Below are positions 43,151 to 56,517 of a DNA stretch of 64,000 nucleotides, one piece after another. Below the pieces are notes generated by a model, which ran no database searches, was not told the origin of the DNA, and was given only the letters and a program-made list of their open reading frames with translations. A program made the position numbers and the translations under genes. Origin of the DNA: Tamarix chinensis. Lineage: Eukaryota; Streptophyta; Magnoliopsida; Caryophyllales; Tamaricaceae. The stretch lies in assembly GCA_030549775.1 (NCBI GenBank), contig CM060175.1, positions 16,040,212-16,104,211 of the forward strand. The letters are read 5' to 3'. The number at the start of each line of letters is the position of its first letter. Positions within the stretch are counted from its first letter, which is position 1.

Positions 43151-46100
43151 CTGAGCGCTAGTAGTCTTGATTTAATATATTATGCTTTAAGTGATAAATA
43201 TTTTATTAATGACTTAGATCAACAACAATCAAGGCTGATAGAATAATACTTCATCACTTCCAGCAACACAATCCTTTTATTTCATTAAGTTCATATGGTA
43301 ATCATGCACTTTATCTACAAAGGATCTGAGACTAAACAATTTAAATCACGAAGGCCCAAAAATATACCATTAAGGTCCAATTTAATAAATGAAGCATTAA
43401 AGCCTAAGTTTTGTGCCATGAAAGACTCACTTTTAATTTAAATCTTAACACTTATTAATTCAAAATATTAAAAATGAGGGTCAATACTTGACACTTAAAT
43501 CAATGATCAACAAAGTTAATGGTAAAAAAAAGTCAATGGCTGACTAATGGTCAATAGTTGGCTACAATTTGACCGAGGTCAAGGATCACACTAGGGTTCA
43601 CATATGAGGCATATATCATTACAACAAGGCAAACGTACATAAAATGAAAAAAACAAATCTCATAAAGCCAACCAACTTATTCTAGAATTAAGAGGTATAT
43701 TTCATGCTAAAAATGCTTACACTTAACCAATTATTTTCCTAGGATGAACATTAAATATAGATATCAAGTTTAAAAATACTAAGATTGCACAGAGTGCCCA
43801 AAATGTTCATTATTAGTTTAATAAACCATTTTAATTAAGGTCTCTTAGCCCACTCCTCAATCACCACCCAATTACCACACTTATACATTTTAACTTATAT
43901 AATTGAATATTTACTTAGATCTTTAAAAATATAGAGTTAAAGTATAATGACCAAAATATCCTTATTCAATTAAAATCATCTTAAACTTCTAAAATTCATA
44001 ACTTACTCTAAACAACGTTAAATCCTAACATTTTAAATACAAAATTTTATGTAAAAGACCCAAGGAATACAATGGTACGCTAAAAATTTTCAAAAAAAAA
44101 TAGTATGTAATAACTAATATACCCCTATCCGAATATATCTAAAACCTAAAGAAAATTATTGTAAAATGATCCAAACTTCATATCATGGCTTCTGTAACCT
44201 ATTATACATATAATGGTGTACTTACATAAAATTAAAATGACCAAAAAGCACATCAAAATTCAAAGTGCAAGAACTAAACTACTCAAGTATAGGCATATTC
44301 ATCACGACTCTACAGAATATTAACCATGACTCAACTGAACATTTACCAAGAGTCTAACACGTATTCATCATAGTTTTAAAAGATATACAAACATGTTAAA
44401 ATCACATAAATCATTCTCTCATCTAATTTTCATACTTATGCATATAAGGTAGCAACATATACATGTTATACATGTTTAATGCTGATAATTAGAATAAAGC
44501 TAATCATGTATAAAGTAATATATAATACACCTAGCACAAATTCTATTTTTAACGGTTAGTTTAGTTAACAGAATCCTAAGCTCTTAAACAAAGAGGTTCC
44601 AAGCTAATCACCTCATAATGAGCCTCTTTATCAACTTCAAAATGATATAAGATAAAAGAGTTAGATAGGCATAAGAAACATAGATTAAGAAGGGGAAAAG
44701 AAATTAAATAAAAGGGGTAAATGACCACTAGAATTATGGAAGCTTGAAGATTAAGCACCAAGGGATGTAAATGGATGGAGTGTGCTTGACTTAAGATGAT
44801 ATAAGGCAAGAAAAATAATAGGAAAAAAGGGACGAAGAAGGATATACCATAATAGAAAGCACATAGGCAATGGCAAAGCTGATAAAAAAGGATAAATGAG
44901 AGATAAAGAAAGGGATAAAGGTCACGATAATTAAGAAAATATAGTAAATATAATCAAACATTAAAGGAAAAGGACTCGGTAAAAAGAAAATATAATTAAA
45001 GAGAAGGTATCCCAAATATAGGCATAAATGTGACCAAAAGTCATCTGTAGAAGGAACCCAAAGTTGCTTGGTAGAGGAGGGAAATGAGGGAGAAATAAAG
45101 ATGATAGATGCCATTTTATGGGGAGAAAAGGGTAATGAATTATTTTATAAATTAAAATATTTATAATGTAAAAAAAGGAATAGGATATCCATAACGAGAG
45201 AATGAGGTGCTAGAAGTTGGAAGGAAACCTATCTAGGAATAGTGGGTAAACACTTGAGTTCATGCTTTTTTGCATTGATGTTTTGAATATAAATCAAGCA
45301 TGGTTATAGGGATTTAGATATAAACTCCTACCCCCTCCTTATACCATATATGAAAAAAATTCAAAAGGGATAAGTAGGGCTTTGCTTCATCAACCATAGG
45401 AACGAATAAAAAGGGATGGTTGAGTAAGGGAGTTAGAGGATTTTGTTGATATTGGATTATGTAAGTAAGAATACAAATAAGAATTGGAAATATTATTTTC
45501 AACATTCTTGTGTTACATGCCAACAAAAAGAGGGGTATAATAATTATTTCACAATTTTAGGATAATTAAATGGGTGGAAAGACTAGAATATAGGGCTTTA
45601 TTAGGAGAAATGGCAAATTAATCCCAAAAGTTATAAAAGTTTATGAGAAGGTGCATAAGAATTTTAGAAACCCAAAAATATAAAAATATTGGGTTTTGGA
45701 GTTCATTTAATTCTTGAAAGATGGAAAACAAACAAAAATAAATAAGTTATGGAAAATAACTTTTTTTTGCAAATACATGACACTTGTAACAAAGGGTTCA
45801 AATAATCATGGATTGATGTGAAGTAACCTAAGGAAACCAAATATATATATATACAAGTTGGCCTTGGAAATGGTTCAAAACATAAATAGATTAAAATGGA
45901 TAAAAACGACTAAAATCGTCAAATAGTGTAAACAGAAATTTTTGCGACTTAATAGTTTGAACTAAATAGAGGACCAATAAATGAATAAAAACTATGGATA
46001 GGATTAGAATAATTTTAAGAATGCATAAAAATTTTGGACGAGGCTTAATTATGCAAAAAAATGATATGATCGGAAGAATTACAAAAAATGCGACTTTTGA

Positions 46101-46223
46101 TGATGAATAAAATATAAAAAAATGAAACTTTGATTTTAATATAAACATGATGGAATTGAATAGTAAAATTTTTGATATGCATCACGAGCTTAATTACCAT
46201 TGGTAATTAGGGTTTATGAAGAA
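43151..46223. other. AT-rich, gene-poor stretch
   Basis: No gene recognised. Minus-strand open frames of 70-107 codons around 44576-45526 are hydrophobic and low-complexity and show no motif. GGTCAA-type words recur at 43480-43580. The right end may be the body of an old LTR that finishes near 46234. Confidence 0.5.
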
Positions 46224-46251
46224 GGGGTATTACAAATAATGGTATCATTTG
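46224..46251 (+). other. LTR-type terminus followed by a primer-binding-like site
   Basis: GGGGTATTACA (to 46234), a 5-nt spacer, then TGGTATCATTTG, whose first eight bases match the tRNA-Met primer site TGGTATCA. This is the arrangement at a 5' LTR/internal junction. The left end of such an LTR was not found. Confidence 0.35.
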
Positions 46252-46731
46252 GTGGCTTGGGCGAACGAGCGACCTATTGTTTGTCTTGTGTTTTTATGCA
46301 CTTTTTTTGTCCAATATTTTTTTATATATATTTGGGTTCCAAAACTCATTTTTTATATTTTCATAAATTTTTATAATTTTTAGGATTTATTTGATATTTG
46401 TATTTATTTATTGTCTATTTATTGGACGTTCTTCCTACCTATAGTTGTTAAACTCTGAATTTAGATTTTATGATTGTATGATAATATGATAAAAAAAATT
46501 ACTAAATAGTCCACAATCCTAGATAGAATATTAAATTAATTAAACTCTTTTTCAACAATTTTAATAGTCCTTCAAATATATTCATACTCCACGTGTTCAA
46601 CACCTTCTAATGCATCAACTTTACTAAAAAGTTAAAAGAATTGAAATTCTTGCATTCAAGATATAATTTAATATTCATATCCTAGAATAACTCTTAATAC
46701 TATTGATCTTTATCATTCTCCAAATCACAAC

Positions 46732-47143
46732 CTAAAGTCCAATTATCATCCCTATATAAATTAGTAAGTCAACATCTAAGACTTCATTATCATCTATGCC
46801 ATCTGTATGAGGCTCATGAGTATCACCTAACAAATGACCAAAAATATTTGTCATCTCATCTCCTCTTTCCTGTTTGACTTGTATTGACTCATTTTTTCCA
46901 TGATAGCCAAATTTCTTATAAGTTGGCATTAATCCAAAGTGTGGTATGTGCCTTTCAATTATATTAAGAGGATGCTAAGTATAATTATTACAATTCTTAC
47001 AAGGACAATAAACACACTCATATGAATTAACAAATTTCCCACCATTACAATAAAAGCTTGAATCCCATTCTAAAACTCATCAAACCTATGATTACTCAAC
47101 CTCATCCAACTCTTATTTGATAAATTTATTTAAAGTATATAAC
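46732..47143 (-). pseudogene. Decayed N-terminal piece of a CACTA (TNP2-like) transposase
   Basis: Minus-strand reading gives NKSWMRLSNHRFDEF, a stop, NGIQAFIV, a one-base frameshift, then NSYECVYCPCKNCNNYT, a stop and HPLNIIERHI..GYHGK. The CxxCPCKxC cluster followed by HI...GY..HG is the transposase-associated domain at the start of CACTA TNP2 proteins. Two nonsense codons and a frameshift show it is dead. No TNP2 catalytic part or CACTA termini were found adjacent. Confidence 0.65.
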
Positions 47144-47358
47144 TTTCACCCATCTTATCAATAATTAAATTTTGCAAATGATTATACTACAATATTAATT
47201 AAATGAATACTTTATACAAAGTTTAACCAAATTATAAAACTATGTAAAAAACCAAGACAAAATTTGGTCCTAACATATAATAAGGAACCATTATACAAAA
47301 GAAAAAAATAGAAAAACATTTTAAAGTTAGTACAACCTAATATGCCTAATGAAGATAA

Positions 47359-47880
47359 TCACCTAGTTACACCTTTAATGTTGTCGATCACTTCCCCAAG
47401 CCCATAGTAGCATCCGATGACCAATTCTCGATTACCCCACAAGTTCACAACTCTTGTATAATTATTTACTCTCACTTCTTTAGAAGAAGATTCATATATC
47501 TCAAATGATTCACTAGGATAATTAGGGTATATACTTGTGAGCATCTCATATAAAGACCTTCATTCATCATCAATCACTATCAACTCTCTAGCTATTCGAT
47601 CATAGTGTTTTATAAAATGTTCGCCCTCAATAGATCTAGTGTGTGAAACATTGGTTATGAACAAATATAGATACCTAGTCCTCACCCCTAACCATGATTA
47701 TATAAATGACAAGGTTAGAAAAAGTTAATACGACTTGAATTTATATGGTCCCAAATATAAATCACTTTGTAACATGTGATCTAACACATCATGTACTCAT
47801 CTCACATACTGTCTAATAACCCCATCCGGAGAAATCCTAAAGTAGTGTAGAGGGTATGCGTCATGTAACATCCCATCACC
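47359..47880 (-). pseudogene. Unrecognised coding-like remnant
   Basis: Two minus-strand stretches read like protein with good amino-acid mix: HDAYPLHYFRISPDGVIRQY near 47870-47800, and TRSIEGEHFIKHYDRIAREL then SLYEMLTSIYPNYPSESFEI from about 47640 to 47480. They are broken by stops. They lie upstream, in the minus sense, of the CACTA TNP2 relic, so they may be part of the same dead element. I do not recognise the family. Confidence 0.3.
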
Positions 47881-48949
47881 TAACAAAAGGGCACAAAATC
47901 ATAAACCTTTATATGAAGCCCCATTTTTAAGTTAACATTGACTTTATTTCATTTATTTTACTTTACTAATTCAATGTTAAAGACCTTTAACAACTTAATG
48001 TTTAAATATTTTATTTTTCTAACTTTAGTCACTATTATGACCAATTATACACTTCCTAGCTAGTTATTGTTCTATGTTATGCACATTCATATTAAATGCC
48101 ACTAATAAGGTGTTTTTATTTATTACTACTATCATTAATATACTACTTCTTTAAATCTTTATAAAGTAAAAATAATGCATATTGAATGAGTTTTTCTTTT
48201 AATTTCATTAATCACTCTCTAGTATTGCCTACATATAATAATTTTTTATTATTTTAAATTATACAAATATTTTAGTTCCACTATTGCTTAAAGGTCTAAC
48301 TATGTAAAATTAAACAATATTACAGCTTTGAGGTTTATTATATATATATCATCTTCATTAATTACTATATAAGATTAAAGTTTTTTTTGCCCAAAATAAA
48401 TAATTATTATGAATTAATCATTAAATGGTCTAACTATGCCAAATTCATTAATATTAACATTTTTACCTTCAATTTTTCAATGTCTACATTCATGCATACA
48501 TAATAGTTATTCTCTATGGTCAAAACATCCTAAGTATATGTTTTTTGTATATTTAAAAACCACAAATATATTAGCTGTATAATTTCACAATCTAACTACA
48601 TAGAATTAATTAATATTTAAAAAAAGTAAAATTAATTTCATTTATGTTCACTATAATTACTCTTTAAGGTGAATGTTTTAATACTTTCATATTTTTTTTA
48701 ATGTATTAGCATCACTATTTTTAGTATTATACAATAACAAATAAAAATGAAATTTTTTAGTACTTTACCTCTTATTTTAAAATTATTTATCTTAATTTTT
48801 GGATTTTACTCAATACACTATGAATCAACATTATATATTTATATCATTCACCTTCCTAACTAAGATGATAACTACATAATCTAACATGTTTGCATACTAA
48901 GATGCTAATTAAACACATAATCTAACAAATATTAATTGAAGTCTAACAT
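47881..48949. other. AT-rich stretch, nothing recognised
   Basis: No open frame of note, no inverted termini, no RNA-like element. Confidence 0.6.
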
Positions 48950-49551
48950 TATAATACCCCCAAATTAAGGAGAGTGTTATACGGATTGATATGGCTAATT
49001 ATATCAACATAGTATACCATCTTTTTGGTGATTCCATCCTAATAACTCTATAGTTAAGTGTGCCGGACCATGAAGCAATTTTTAGGATGGGTCACCCTCC
49101 TAGGAAGTTTTAGAAATTTTCTAAAAATTTCTCAAGAAGCATGTGAATGAGTAAAAACTCATGTTGATATGTGGTGTTAGCCGATCAATCCAAAAGCACT
49201 CCAAGTAGTACCAGTGTGGTTCGTACCGATTCGGGGTATTACAAATGGTAGCAGAACAAAACCGCAGTCACGAGCTGAACTTGGATGGGTCAATCAACCG
49301 CCGACCAATATGATTCTTGATATAAAGATGTATTGAGATAATTAGTAGTTCAGGTGCAATGAGGAAGTTGTGTTTTTTGACTGAGAGTAAATATAATACC
49401 CTCAAATTAAGAAAAGTGTTATAAGGATTGATATCGCTACTTATATATATACCATCCATTTTGTGATTCCACCTTAATAACTCTATAGTTAAGTGTGCTA
49501 GCCTTGGAATAATTTTTAGGATGGGTGACCCTTATGGGAAGTTTCAGTGGT
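48950..49551 (+). mobile_element. TRIM mini retrotransposon, plus strand
   Basis: First LTR 48950-49243 (TATAATACCCC..GGGGTATTACA), then TGGTAGCAGAAC at 49246-49257, close to the tRNA-Met primer site. A short interior (~135 bp, no coding) follows, then a second LTR from 49392 sharing AAGTGTTATAAGGATTGATA / GAGTGTTATACGGATTGATA and TAACTCTATAGTTAAGTGTG. The second LTR stops at about 49551 where a SINE-like sequence begins. The 294-bp LTRs and tiny interior are diagnostic of TRIMs, which depend on other elements for reverse transcription. Confidence 0.7.
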
Positions 49552-49836
49552 TCCTTCCTTAGTTTAGTGGAAAGAGCTTTGACTCTTTTGTACGAGCTAT
49601 TGGGTTCGAATCACACGACCCCTAGCTCATATCTAAGGTGTGAAAGAACATGTGAGTATTTTGAGATAAAATGACTGTAGTAATTCGGGTAGCCATGGTA
49701 TGGGAGTTCGATTTCTGTTAGTGATTAAAGTCACTGGTTGGGGAATCAGCTCTTTGCGGACACACACAGTCATAAACATGTGTTTCTTACACCCTTGGGG
49801 CACATGGTGCAATTTACCTCTATCATATTAGCTCAA
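49552..49836 (+). mobile_element. tRNA-derived SINE of a second family
   Basis: TAGTTTAGTGGAAAGAGC (A box, about 49559) and GGGTTCGAATC (B box, 49601) are spaced as in a tRNA, followed by an unrelated body ending near CACATGGTGCAATTTACCTC. The B box is perfect against GGTTCGANTC. It truncates the TRIM LTR, so it is the younger insertion. Confidence 0.6.
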
Positions 49837-51934
49837 GGTAAGGTTGGTGGTGACGCTTAAAGCAAACGTATTGTGAAATTAACCTAATACAATAAAAACA
49901 TACAGGTATACTAAGATACTTGATACAATGAAAACATACACGCATACTAAGATACTTAATACAACAAAAGTATACATGCATACTAAAATACGTACTCATA
50001 TATATATATTCATAGAGAAATTAATTAAAATATTTAGTATATTCTAACATATTAATATTTATTCTAAGTTAACTTGCATAGAAATAACTACATACAATAA
50101 TCTAACTACCCACACATCCTAAATACAAGAATCTAATAACTCAATCATACAAAATCTAAGCACAATAATCTAATTAACCAATTATATAAAACTTAACTGC
50201 ACTAATCTTATTACAATTTATATAATTCACAATAATTTACAAAAAAATAATAAATAAACGTATAATAATATCACCAAATATAAACTAATAACCCTCAAAT
50301 ATAAACACTTAATGCCAATGATAATATCATCAGTATCAAGTATTACCTGCCATTTTTTCCAATAAAAAATAGATTCATAATCTGATTTAATACTAACAAA
50401 TAATCATCAGAGTTAAGTCTTGTCACTAACTATTAATTATTGTTAGTATTAGAATCGTTAGTGTTTATTCCTTTTCTTGTAGTGTAACCTCTATTTTATG
50501 TTATCGTATATTTATATATTAAAATATTAGTATTTTTTGTGCACATTGTTAGAATGACAATTTATATAATACCCTGGCCCACAACACAAGCTCCAATGAT
50601 ATCAAAAACTTCCTAAAAGGTCACAATTCTTAGATTGCTCTGTGCTCCAATAATATATCTCAAATAAAGACAGGTACGTGTTATTCATACAACTAATCAT
50701 ATCAATTATTCTAAGTCTCTCTTTAACATCAATCGACACGTCATAGGGACTGAGAAGATAATGCAGGAAAAAAAGCAGGTGCAACATTCGAATCCTTACG
50801 CTGTAGTAAAATATACATCATATTGGATACATGCACAACAAAAAGGCAAAAGGAAAATCAATGTGTCGATGGGGACGATTTTAAATACACCCTGATCTCA
50901 TAACGTTGCTATATTACGTCACGCTTGAGTAGTATGCGTCTATTTCTGGACTATATTATCGTAAGCACCGGCCCCCACCTCCTCCTTCCTCCCTTTGAAT
51001 CTTAACTCCTTCACCTGGGAATGTCGACGACGCAAGGACGTCATCCCTGCAACTACAGTTTAGGGGAGAGTAATGTTAGGGTACCTTCGCTTCAACAAAA
51101 TAAATGAAAATTTAGGGCATCTTTTCGATCTCGTTGCTGTCATGCTGATGTATTGTCTCCACTTTTGGCCATCACTCCGCCAGCAGGTCATAAATAAAGC
51201 AAAGCACCACCCTCTCCATCTGAGCGAAGGAAACGTCACTACGGAGGCCGGGATAGGACTGCGAGGTTGTTGGCTGATCGAGCGAAACCCATTTAATGCG
51301 TCAAGAGGGATTCAAGATGCTAACGTCCTTTGTAAATAAAAGGGTGTTTGTTTTCGACCATATACTTATGTCATTACATTGGTGGTACGGTAAATTTTAT
51401 ATATAAAGAATTCATTAACACGGTCAATTGGAAAAACTATATATAATAAACGATGGAAATTACTTTTACATGATGAACAAAACTACTATAAATAATTTTA
51501 AAATCTATAATAATATATGAGTATTAAAAAAATATTTTTATGGATATAATGTATTCATATTTTAGATTTAAAAACTACATATAATAAACGATGAAAACCA
51601 TTTTAAGTAGGCGGAGAACAACTACTATAAATCTTTTGAAAAATAATAGTGTTGGAGTGTTTTAAAAAAGGTGATGATATTTTTTTGTAAATATTTGGTA
51701 TTTATATTTTAGGCTAATAAACTGCTTATAATAAGTGTTCAAAATTACTCTTAATATATGAATATAGCTATTTTAAATAGCTTGAAAATCTAGGATTTTT
51801 TTTGTTCTTTTACAAAAAAGGGTGGGGTGTGTGTGTAAATTTATCTATTTTTAATGTAGAAAGTGGACAATTGCATTACGAGATATGTTTATAAGCTTTG
51901 ACAATCAATATTATATATATATATATATATATAG
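49837..51934. other. Gene-free stretch with one GC-richer island
   Basis: 49837-50900 and 51340-51934 are AT-rich. 50900-51340 is GC-richer, with GACGTCAT, CACCGGCCCCCACC and an 88-codon frame at 51073 that shows no motif. It may be unique DNA or a promoter-like relic. 51420-51760 has three loose copies of AAAACTACATATAATAAACGATG. Confidence 0.45.
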
Positions 51935-52075
51935 GGTTTTGTCTAGTGGTTGAGATTAATTTTTTGGTACCAGAAGTTCTAGATTTTAATATTTCTTTTC
52001 TCTCATTGTTGTAAAATCTTTATAGGGATGGTATCTATATAGTAATTTATATTTATTTTTATTTGTTCCTTTATA
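51935..52075 (+). mobile_element. tRNA-derived SINE, copy 2 of the 36045 family
   Basis: TCTAGTGGTTGAG (A box) and decayed AAGTTCTAGATTT (B box) are followed by TTGTAAAATCTTTATAGGGA and CTATATAGTAATTTATATTT, matching the body of the copy at 36045. It sits next to TA dinucleotide runs (51911-51932, 52071-52088). Confidence 0.6.
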
Positions 52076-53569
52076 TATATATATATATAAAAGAAATCCA
52101 TGCAGTATAACTTTCCTAACATCCCTTGATAAATAAATAGAACAATCTTAAATAAATGAAAAAACATGGAAGAAGATACAAATAACTATCGCAAAAATAT
52201 ATGGGCTGGAGAAGCAAGCAAGTCCTATCGATTCTCATGGTACCTACTACCTACCTCTTTCTTTTTCTTTTTTTTTGTTCTCGTTTCTGCGTGCTAATAA
52301 TCAAACACAACACAAGAGCTTTTTACTCCTCCTTCCTTCCCCTCCTACACATATAGACAAAACCAAAGACTCTTTGTTTTCACAGTGATGCTTACAGTTC
52401 CTGCACACACATACGTCACTAAATTGAAAGCAATGATGTGCGCTGCGGGCGAGGAGCAACTGAGTCGGACATTTTAATGACGTTCGGTCGGCATCGCACG
52501 CACACGATGCAGCAGTATTATGTCATGCATCTCTATCTACTGCACGAAATATTATATATTTTTATTACTATATGCAACAAGGATCTGATCGTAATGTAAG
52601 AAGACCGTTAAGAATGTCTTGCACAAAACAAAACAAAGCAAACAAATATATATAAATATATATCTATGTAGATGCAAATGTTGATTACGCATACTTGTGA
52701 CTTTTGTGTAAATTATGAGGAAAGGGACATTTGGGGAGCTAGTATTAATAGCAAGACAGGCGTCACAGGCCACACTATAGCTAGCTAGAAAAGTAAAAAT
52801 ATTGATATTTTCTTTTTAAATTGCTTATAAACATAAATCCATTCGGTTGTTTTGATTAGGACTGCATGCTATGATTGACTCTACTCAATAAGGGATTAAC
52901 AGGTTGAGTGTACAGTTTTATTTTTATTTTGATCTTTTTGTGTGATTGAATCTTATGAGTGCACAGCTCCAAATATGTATGAGAACAAGAAGGTATTGAA
53001 ACAATATGTATGTTGCTCATGAGTTGCGGACCCTACGTGCCATTACTTGCCTTGTCGCTGCAAGTGTTATTGGATTATCGGCCATTGATGGACAAAATGA
53101 CAGAAAATACAAAATACTTGGCTAAGAAGTAGAAGAACAAACCTAAAACCAACGCATAAAAGAGGAAATGAAACGAGGTTAAAATTGGGACCCTAGGAGC
53201 AGTTTTTTTTTTTCGTTAATAACCACTCAAAATACACCAAAGGGTCACTCAAATTATTCCTACATTAGCTATTCATGATAAATCATTAGTAAATTAATGT
53301 TTTTTTCTCTCTAGAATAATGGTCAACCCTTTTTTGTTTATAATCATCTCAAATATTATGCTTGCATCTTATAAGTGAGCCTAACAGTTTACATAAGTTA
53401 ATATAAAATTACATATCGCATGAGAGAAAATCGATTATATAAAGTATCCAAACTCTATAAATGAACAAGACCGCATCTATATATATATTTGAAATGTATG
53501 TGACATGATAAAATGGACCACTTTAACAAAAATTAGGGATCAATGATCAAATATTTATAGACGCACTTC
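52076..53569. other. Gene-free, mixed composition
   Basis: 52200-52560 and 52980-53060 are GC-richer, with no open frame above 73 codons. No terminal repeats recognised. Confidence 0.5.
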
Positions 53570-53880
53570 TTGGATCCAACTATCATACCTCATCCCCACA
53601 CCAATCGCGGATAGTCACCTCTAGCGCTTTTGGCATTAATGGTTGGTCTTATAAATCAGCAAGAGTCCTTTTCAACGTACATTTTATTAGGTCACACACA
53701 TTTCAAAAAACTTTCTAGAAAGTCACCCGTGATTGGAATACACAAACAAAAAAAAAATTAACTGTGAAATTTTCCAATTATGAAATCCCAAAAAGAAATG
53801 TGTATCTTGATAATATAGGTAGTCATATCAATTATTTTCAATCATCATCATCTGCCACATAACTTAGAGTATTTTTTGTT
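53570..53880 (-). mobile_element. Small LTR relic, minus strand
   Basis: Shares TCTAGCGCTTTTGGCATTAATGG, ATCAGCAAGAGTCC, AAAAGAAATGTGTATCTTG and ATAGGTAGTCATATCAAT words with the small LTRs at 14031, 36733 and 37644. Ends are degraded. Confidence 0.5.
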
Positions 53881-55980
53881 CGGATAATTGAAGCAAGATT
53901 TTTTTTAACGTAAAAAATTAATCGACTTGCCTAAATTGAATCATTGATTCTCCACATCTCCTATAACACTTCAAAATTTACTATCAAAATATTATATTTC
54001 TTTTTTCCAAAAATATAAACATAAAATAGATAATTGTTTTCACCTCACTTCGTATAAGTCTAGTTCATACAATTCTCATACCAAATGTAAAACAAATGAA
54101 TACAACAATAAAACCAAAGCAAGTGGAAATAGATGAAAGACTTTTAGATGACTAAAATAAGAACAAAGGTACAAATATTAAACCTCAACTAATATAACAA
54201 AGGATTAGGGAAATAAAATAAGGAAATGAAGAGCCCAAACACTTTTAAGGAAAAAAAATTTTTTTACAGTGCTTAAAAAATTGATTCAATGATAATTTTC
54301 ATTTGCCATCATTATGAGCGGAGTAAAACCCTTCAACAACCTAAGTGACACTGTTGTTGTATATTGTTTCTTTATAAACTCTTTGTTGAAAATATGACAC
54401 TATATTCCACTAGACTATGACTTACTAATTATAAGTGTTGCTATAATTCCATTACAATGGAATTCTTTAAACTGTCATGGTAGTAGTTGTACGACAATAT
54501 TCATTTTTCTAGTTCTTGCCATCTAGAATTAGTATTTTAGGGTGGTCTCATAATAACAATTGTCGCCATAAACTATACATAAAATAGTATTTTTATTTTC
54601 ATTCTAATCATTATATATGTCTGATGCTTATTAATTATATAAGCTTTGATGTTTGGAATCACATCTACATTATAGAAATTACTAAACAACACAACCATCA
54701 ATACTTGGAGTGTTCAAATTTAGAATTTAAATAACAATAACCAATAATTCTAGCTACTAATATTTAATTGAAAAATAATCCAATAAAAGAAAAAAATCAA
54801 ACCATGAACTTATAACTAGACTTGCCTGTAATTGTAGTAGAAAATGTATGTTTATATTCAGAAAAGACCAATATAAATTATTTACATTTTGTTCAGTAAG
54901 AGTCAATAATGTACAATCAATCCTTTTTTTTAGCATCTTTATTCTAATTTATATATATTTATTGAAGATGGTTATGCAATAAACATACAAATTAATATTG
55001 CCATTATATTCCAAAAAATATTCATTTACTTCGTTAGCCTAACCATATAAGGTATATCACGATCTCAATTATTTTCTTGGTAGAAAAAATAATTATGAGT
55101 TTATGGGAAAACGATAAAAAAAATTATAATTGAGAAAAGTGTATTAATCATTAAGCAATGCTTATAGTCATATATCACATAGTATTTTGTTTTCATTTAT
55201 TTGAAGCTCACTATTTACCATCTTTATATATTGAATCAATTTCAGCCAGAAGAAAAAAAAAACCTTCACTATGATCATCTCATAGATAAATGACCCCAGT
55301 TTCATTATCATCAAGGTTGGAAAAGGGTGATATATCAAGGCGGAAATACAATTGCCCTTTACTACATTATCTTACTTATATTTATAATTCCAACACTTTG
55401 ATGGTAACATAATATACCACTCTTTATATGCCAAATAAGTATCATAAAACACTTACTTTTTCTTTCGATATAAATATAAATGAATTATACTTATTACCAA
55501 TCCTAATAAGATTAACCTTGATAAAGAACCACGTATCTTTAGATGATATACCATGTTAATTGTCAACTCAATTGTACCAACGAAATAGGAATCCTAAAGG
55601 TGACATAATCAAATTCCTATATATCTTTGATGACCCTATACTGTGGCATTTTTGTATATATCAGATTGTTTTCTCTAGAACTAGAAACATGCAATGCTTC
55701 CTATACCAAGGACATGCTGCTATTTTACATAATAATTTTATCATCACAAGAATTTGTGTAGAGAATATACCCATCAATTAAAAAATACTTGTAGGGTAAA
55801 ACTTGAGGTAAAGGATCTCTTGATAAACAAAAAATGTGTTAGATGATGATATAGTATCAACTATTATTATCTCATCCATGAACTAATGCTTAAATGAACC
55901 ATAATGTTTGCCTAATAATCATTTTAGGCATCTACTTTGGTGAAACATGGTTCAAGTGCAAAATGAAAACAAAAAAAGTT
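53881..55980. other. AT-rich, no feature recognised
   Basis: No reading frame above 73 codons, no terminal repeats. A 73-codon plus-strand frame at 55560 has normal codon variety but no family motif. Confidence 0.5.
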
Positions 55981-56517
55981 ACACTAAAAAATATATGACT
56001 TGTGCCGACAAAAAAATAGTTACACATTTTTTTTCCTATTGGCAAATGTTACTAATACCAACATATATATTTTGTGGGTAAGGGAACATTTTTTTCCTAT
56101 AAAGTTTTTTATTTATTGGTAACAGTATGTTATACTAACAGATCTTCTACTTACTTTTATATCTATGGGTATTAGTAATATTATACCAACAAAACTAATA
56201 CCCACTATATATCTGTTGGTATTAGTATATAAGGAAGACAAATATTTCAACTATTGTTATATCTCTTGGCATAATACATTCATTCATCTTATACATGATA
56301 TTCTTCTCTTATTATCAGAGTAACCAATTTTTATATGAAATAATAATAATATAATATATAACTAGATTTATAATTAACATTATAGTCATTGTTAATATTA
56401 TTATAACATAACTATGATAATTAAAATAATACAAAATATTCTTAAAATAATGAAAATTATATAAAAAAAGTAATAATCAATCAAGTCACACTTCGAATGA
56501 CCTATATGATGGGGTCT
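55981..56517 (+). mobile_element. CACTA-like end, copy 1
   Basis: Begins ACACTAAAAAATATATGACT, then subterminal words CTAATACCAACA, GGGTATTAGT and GTTGGTATTAGT in both orientations. This pattern of a CACTA tip plus inverted subterminal motifs is typical of En/Spm ends. It aligns along its length with 56518-57010. Confidence 0.5.

Noticed and set aside
44576..45526. Three minus-strand hydrophobic frames of 70-107 codons
   Set aside because: AT-rich composition produces Leu, Ile and Phe-rich frames; no start context, intron logic or motif.
51073..51339. 88-codon open frame in a GC-richer island
   Set aside because: No motif, no splice or promoter context that I could support; kept only as part of the gene-free stretch.
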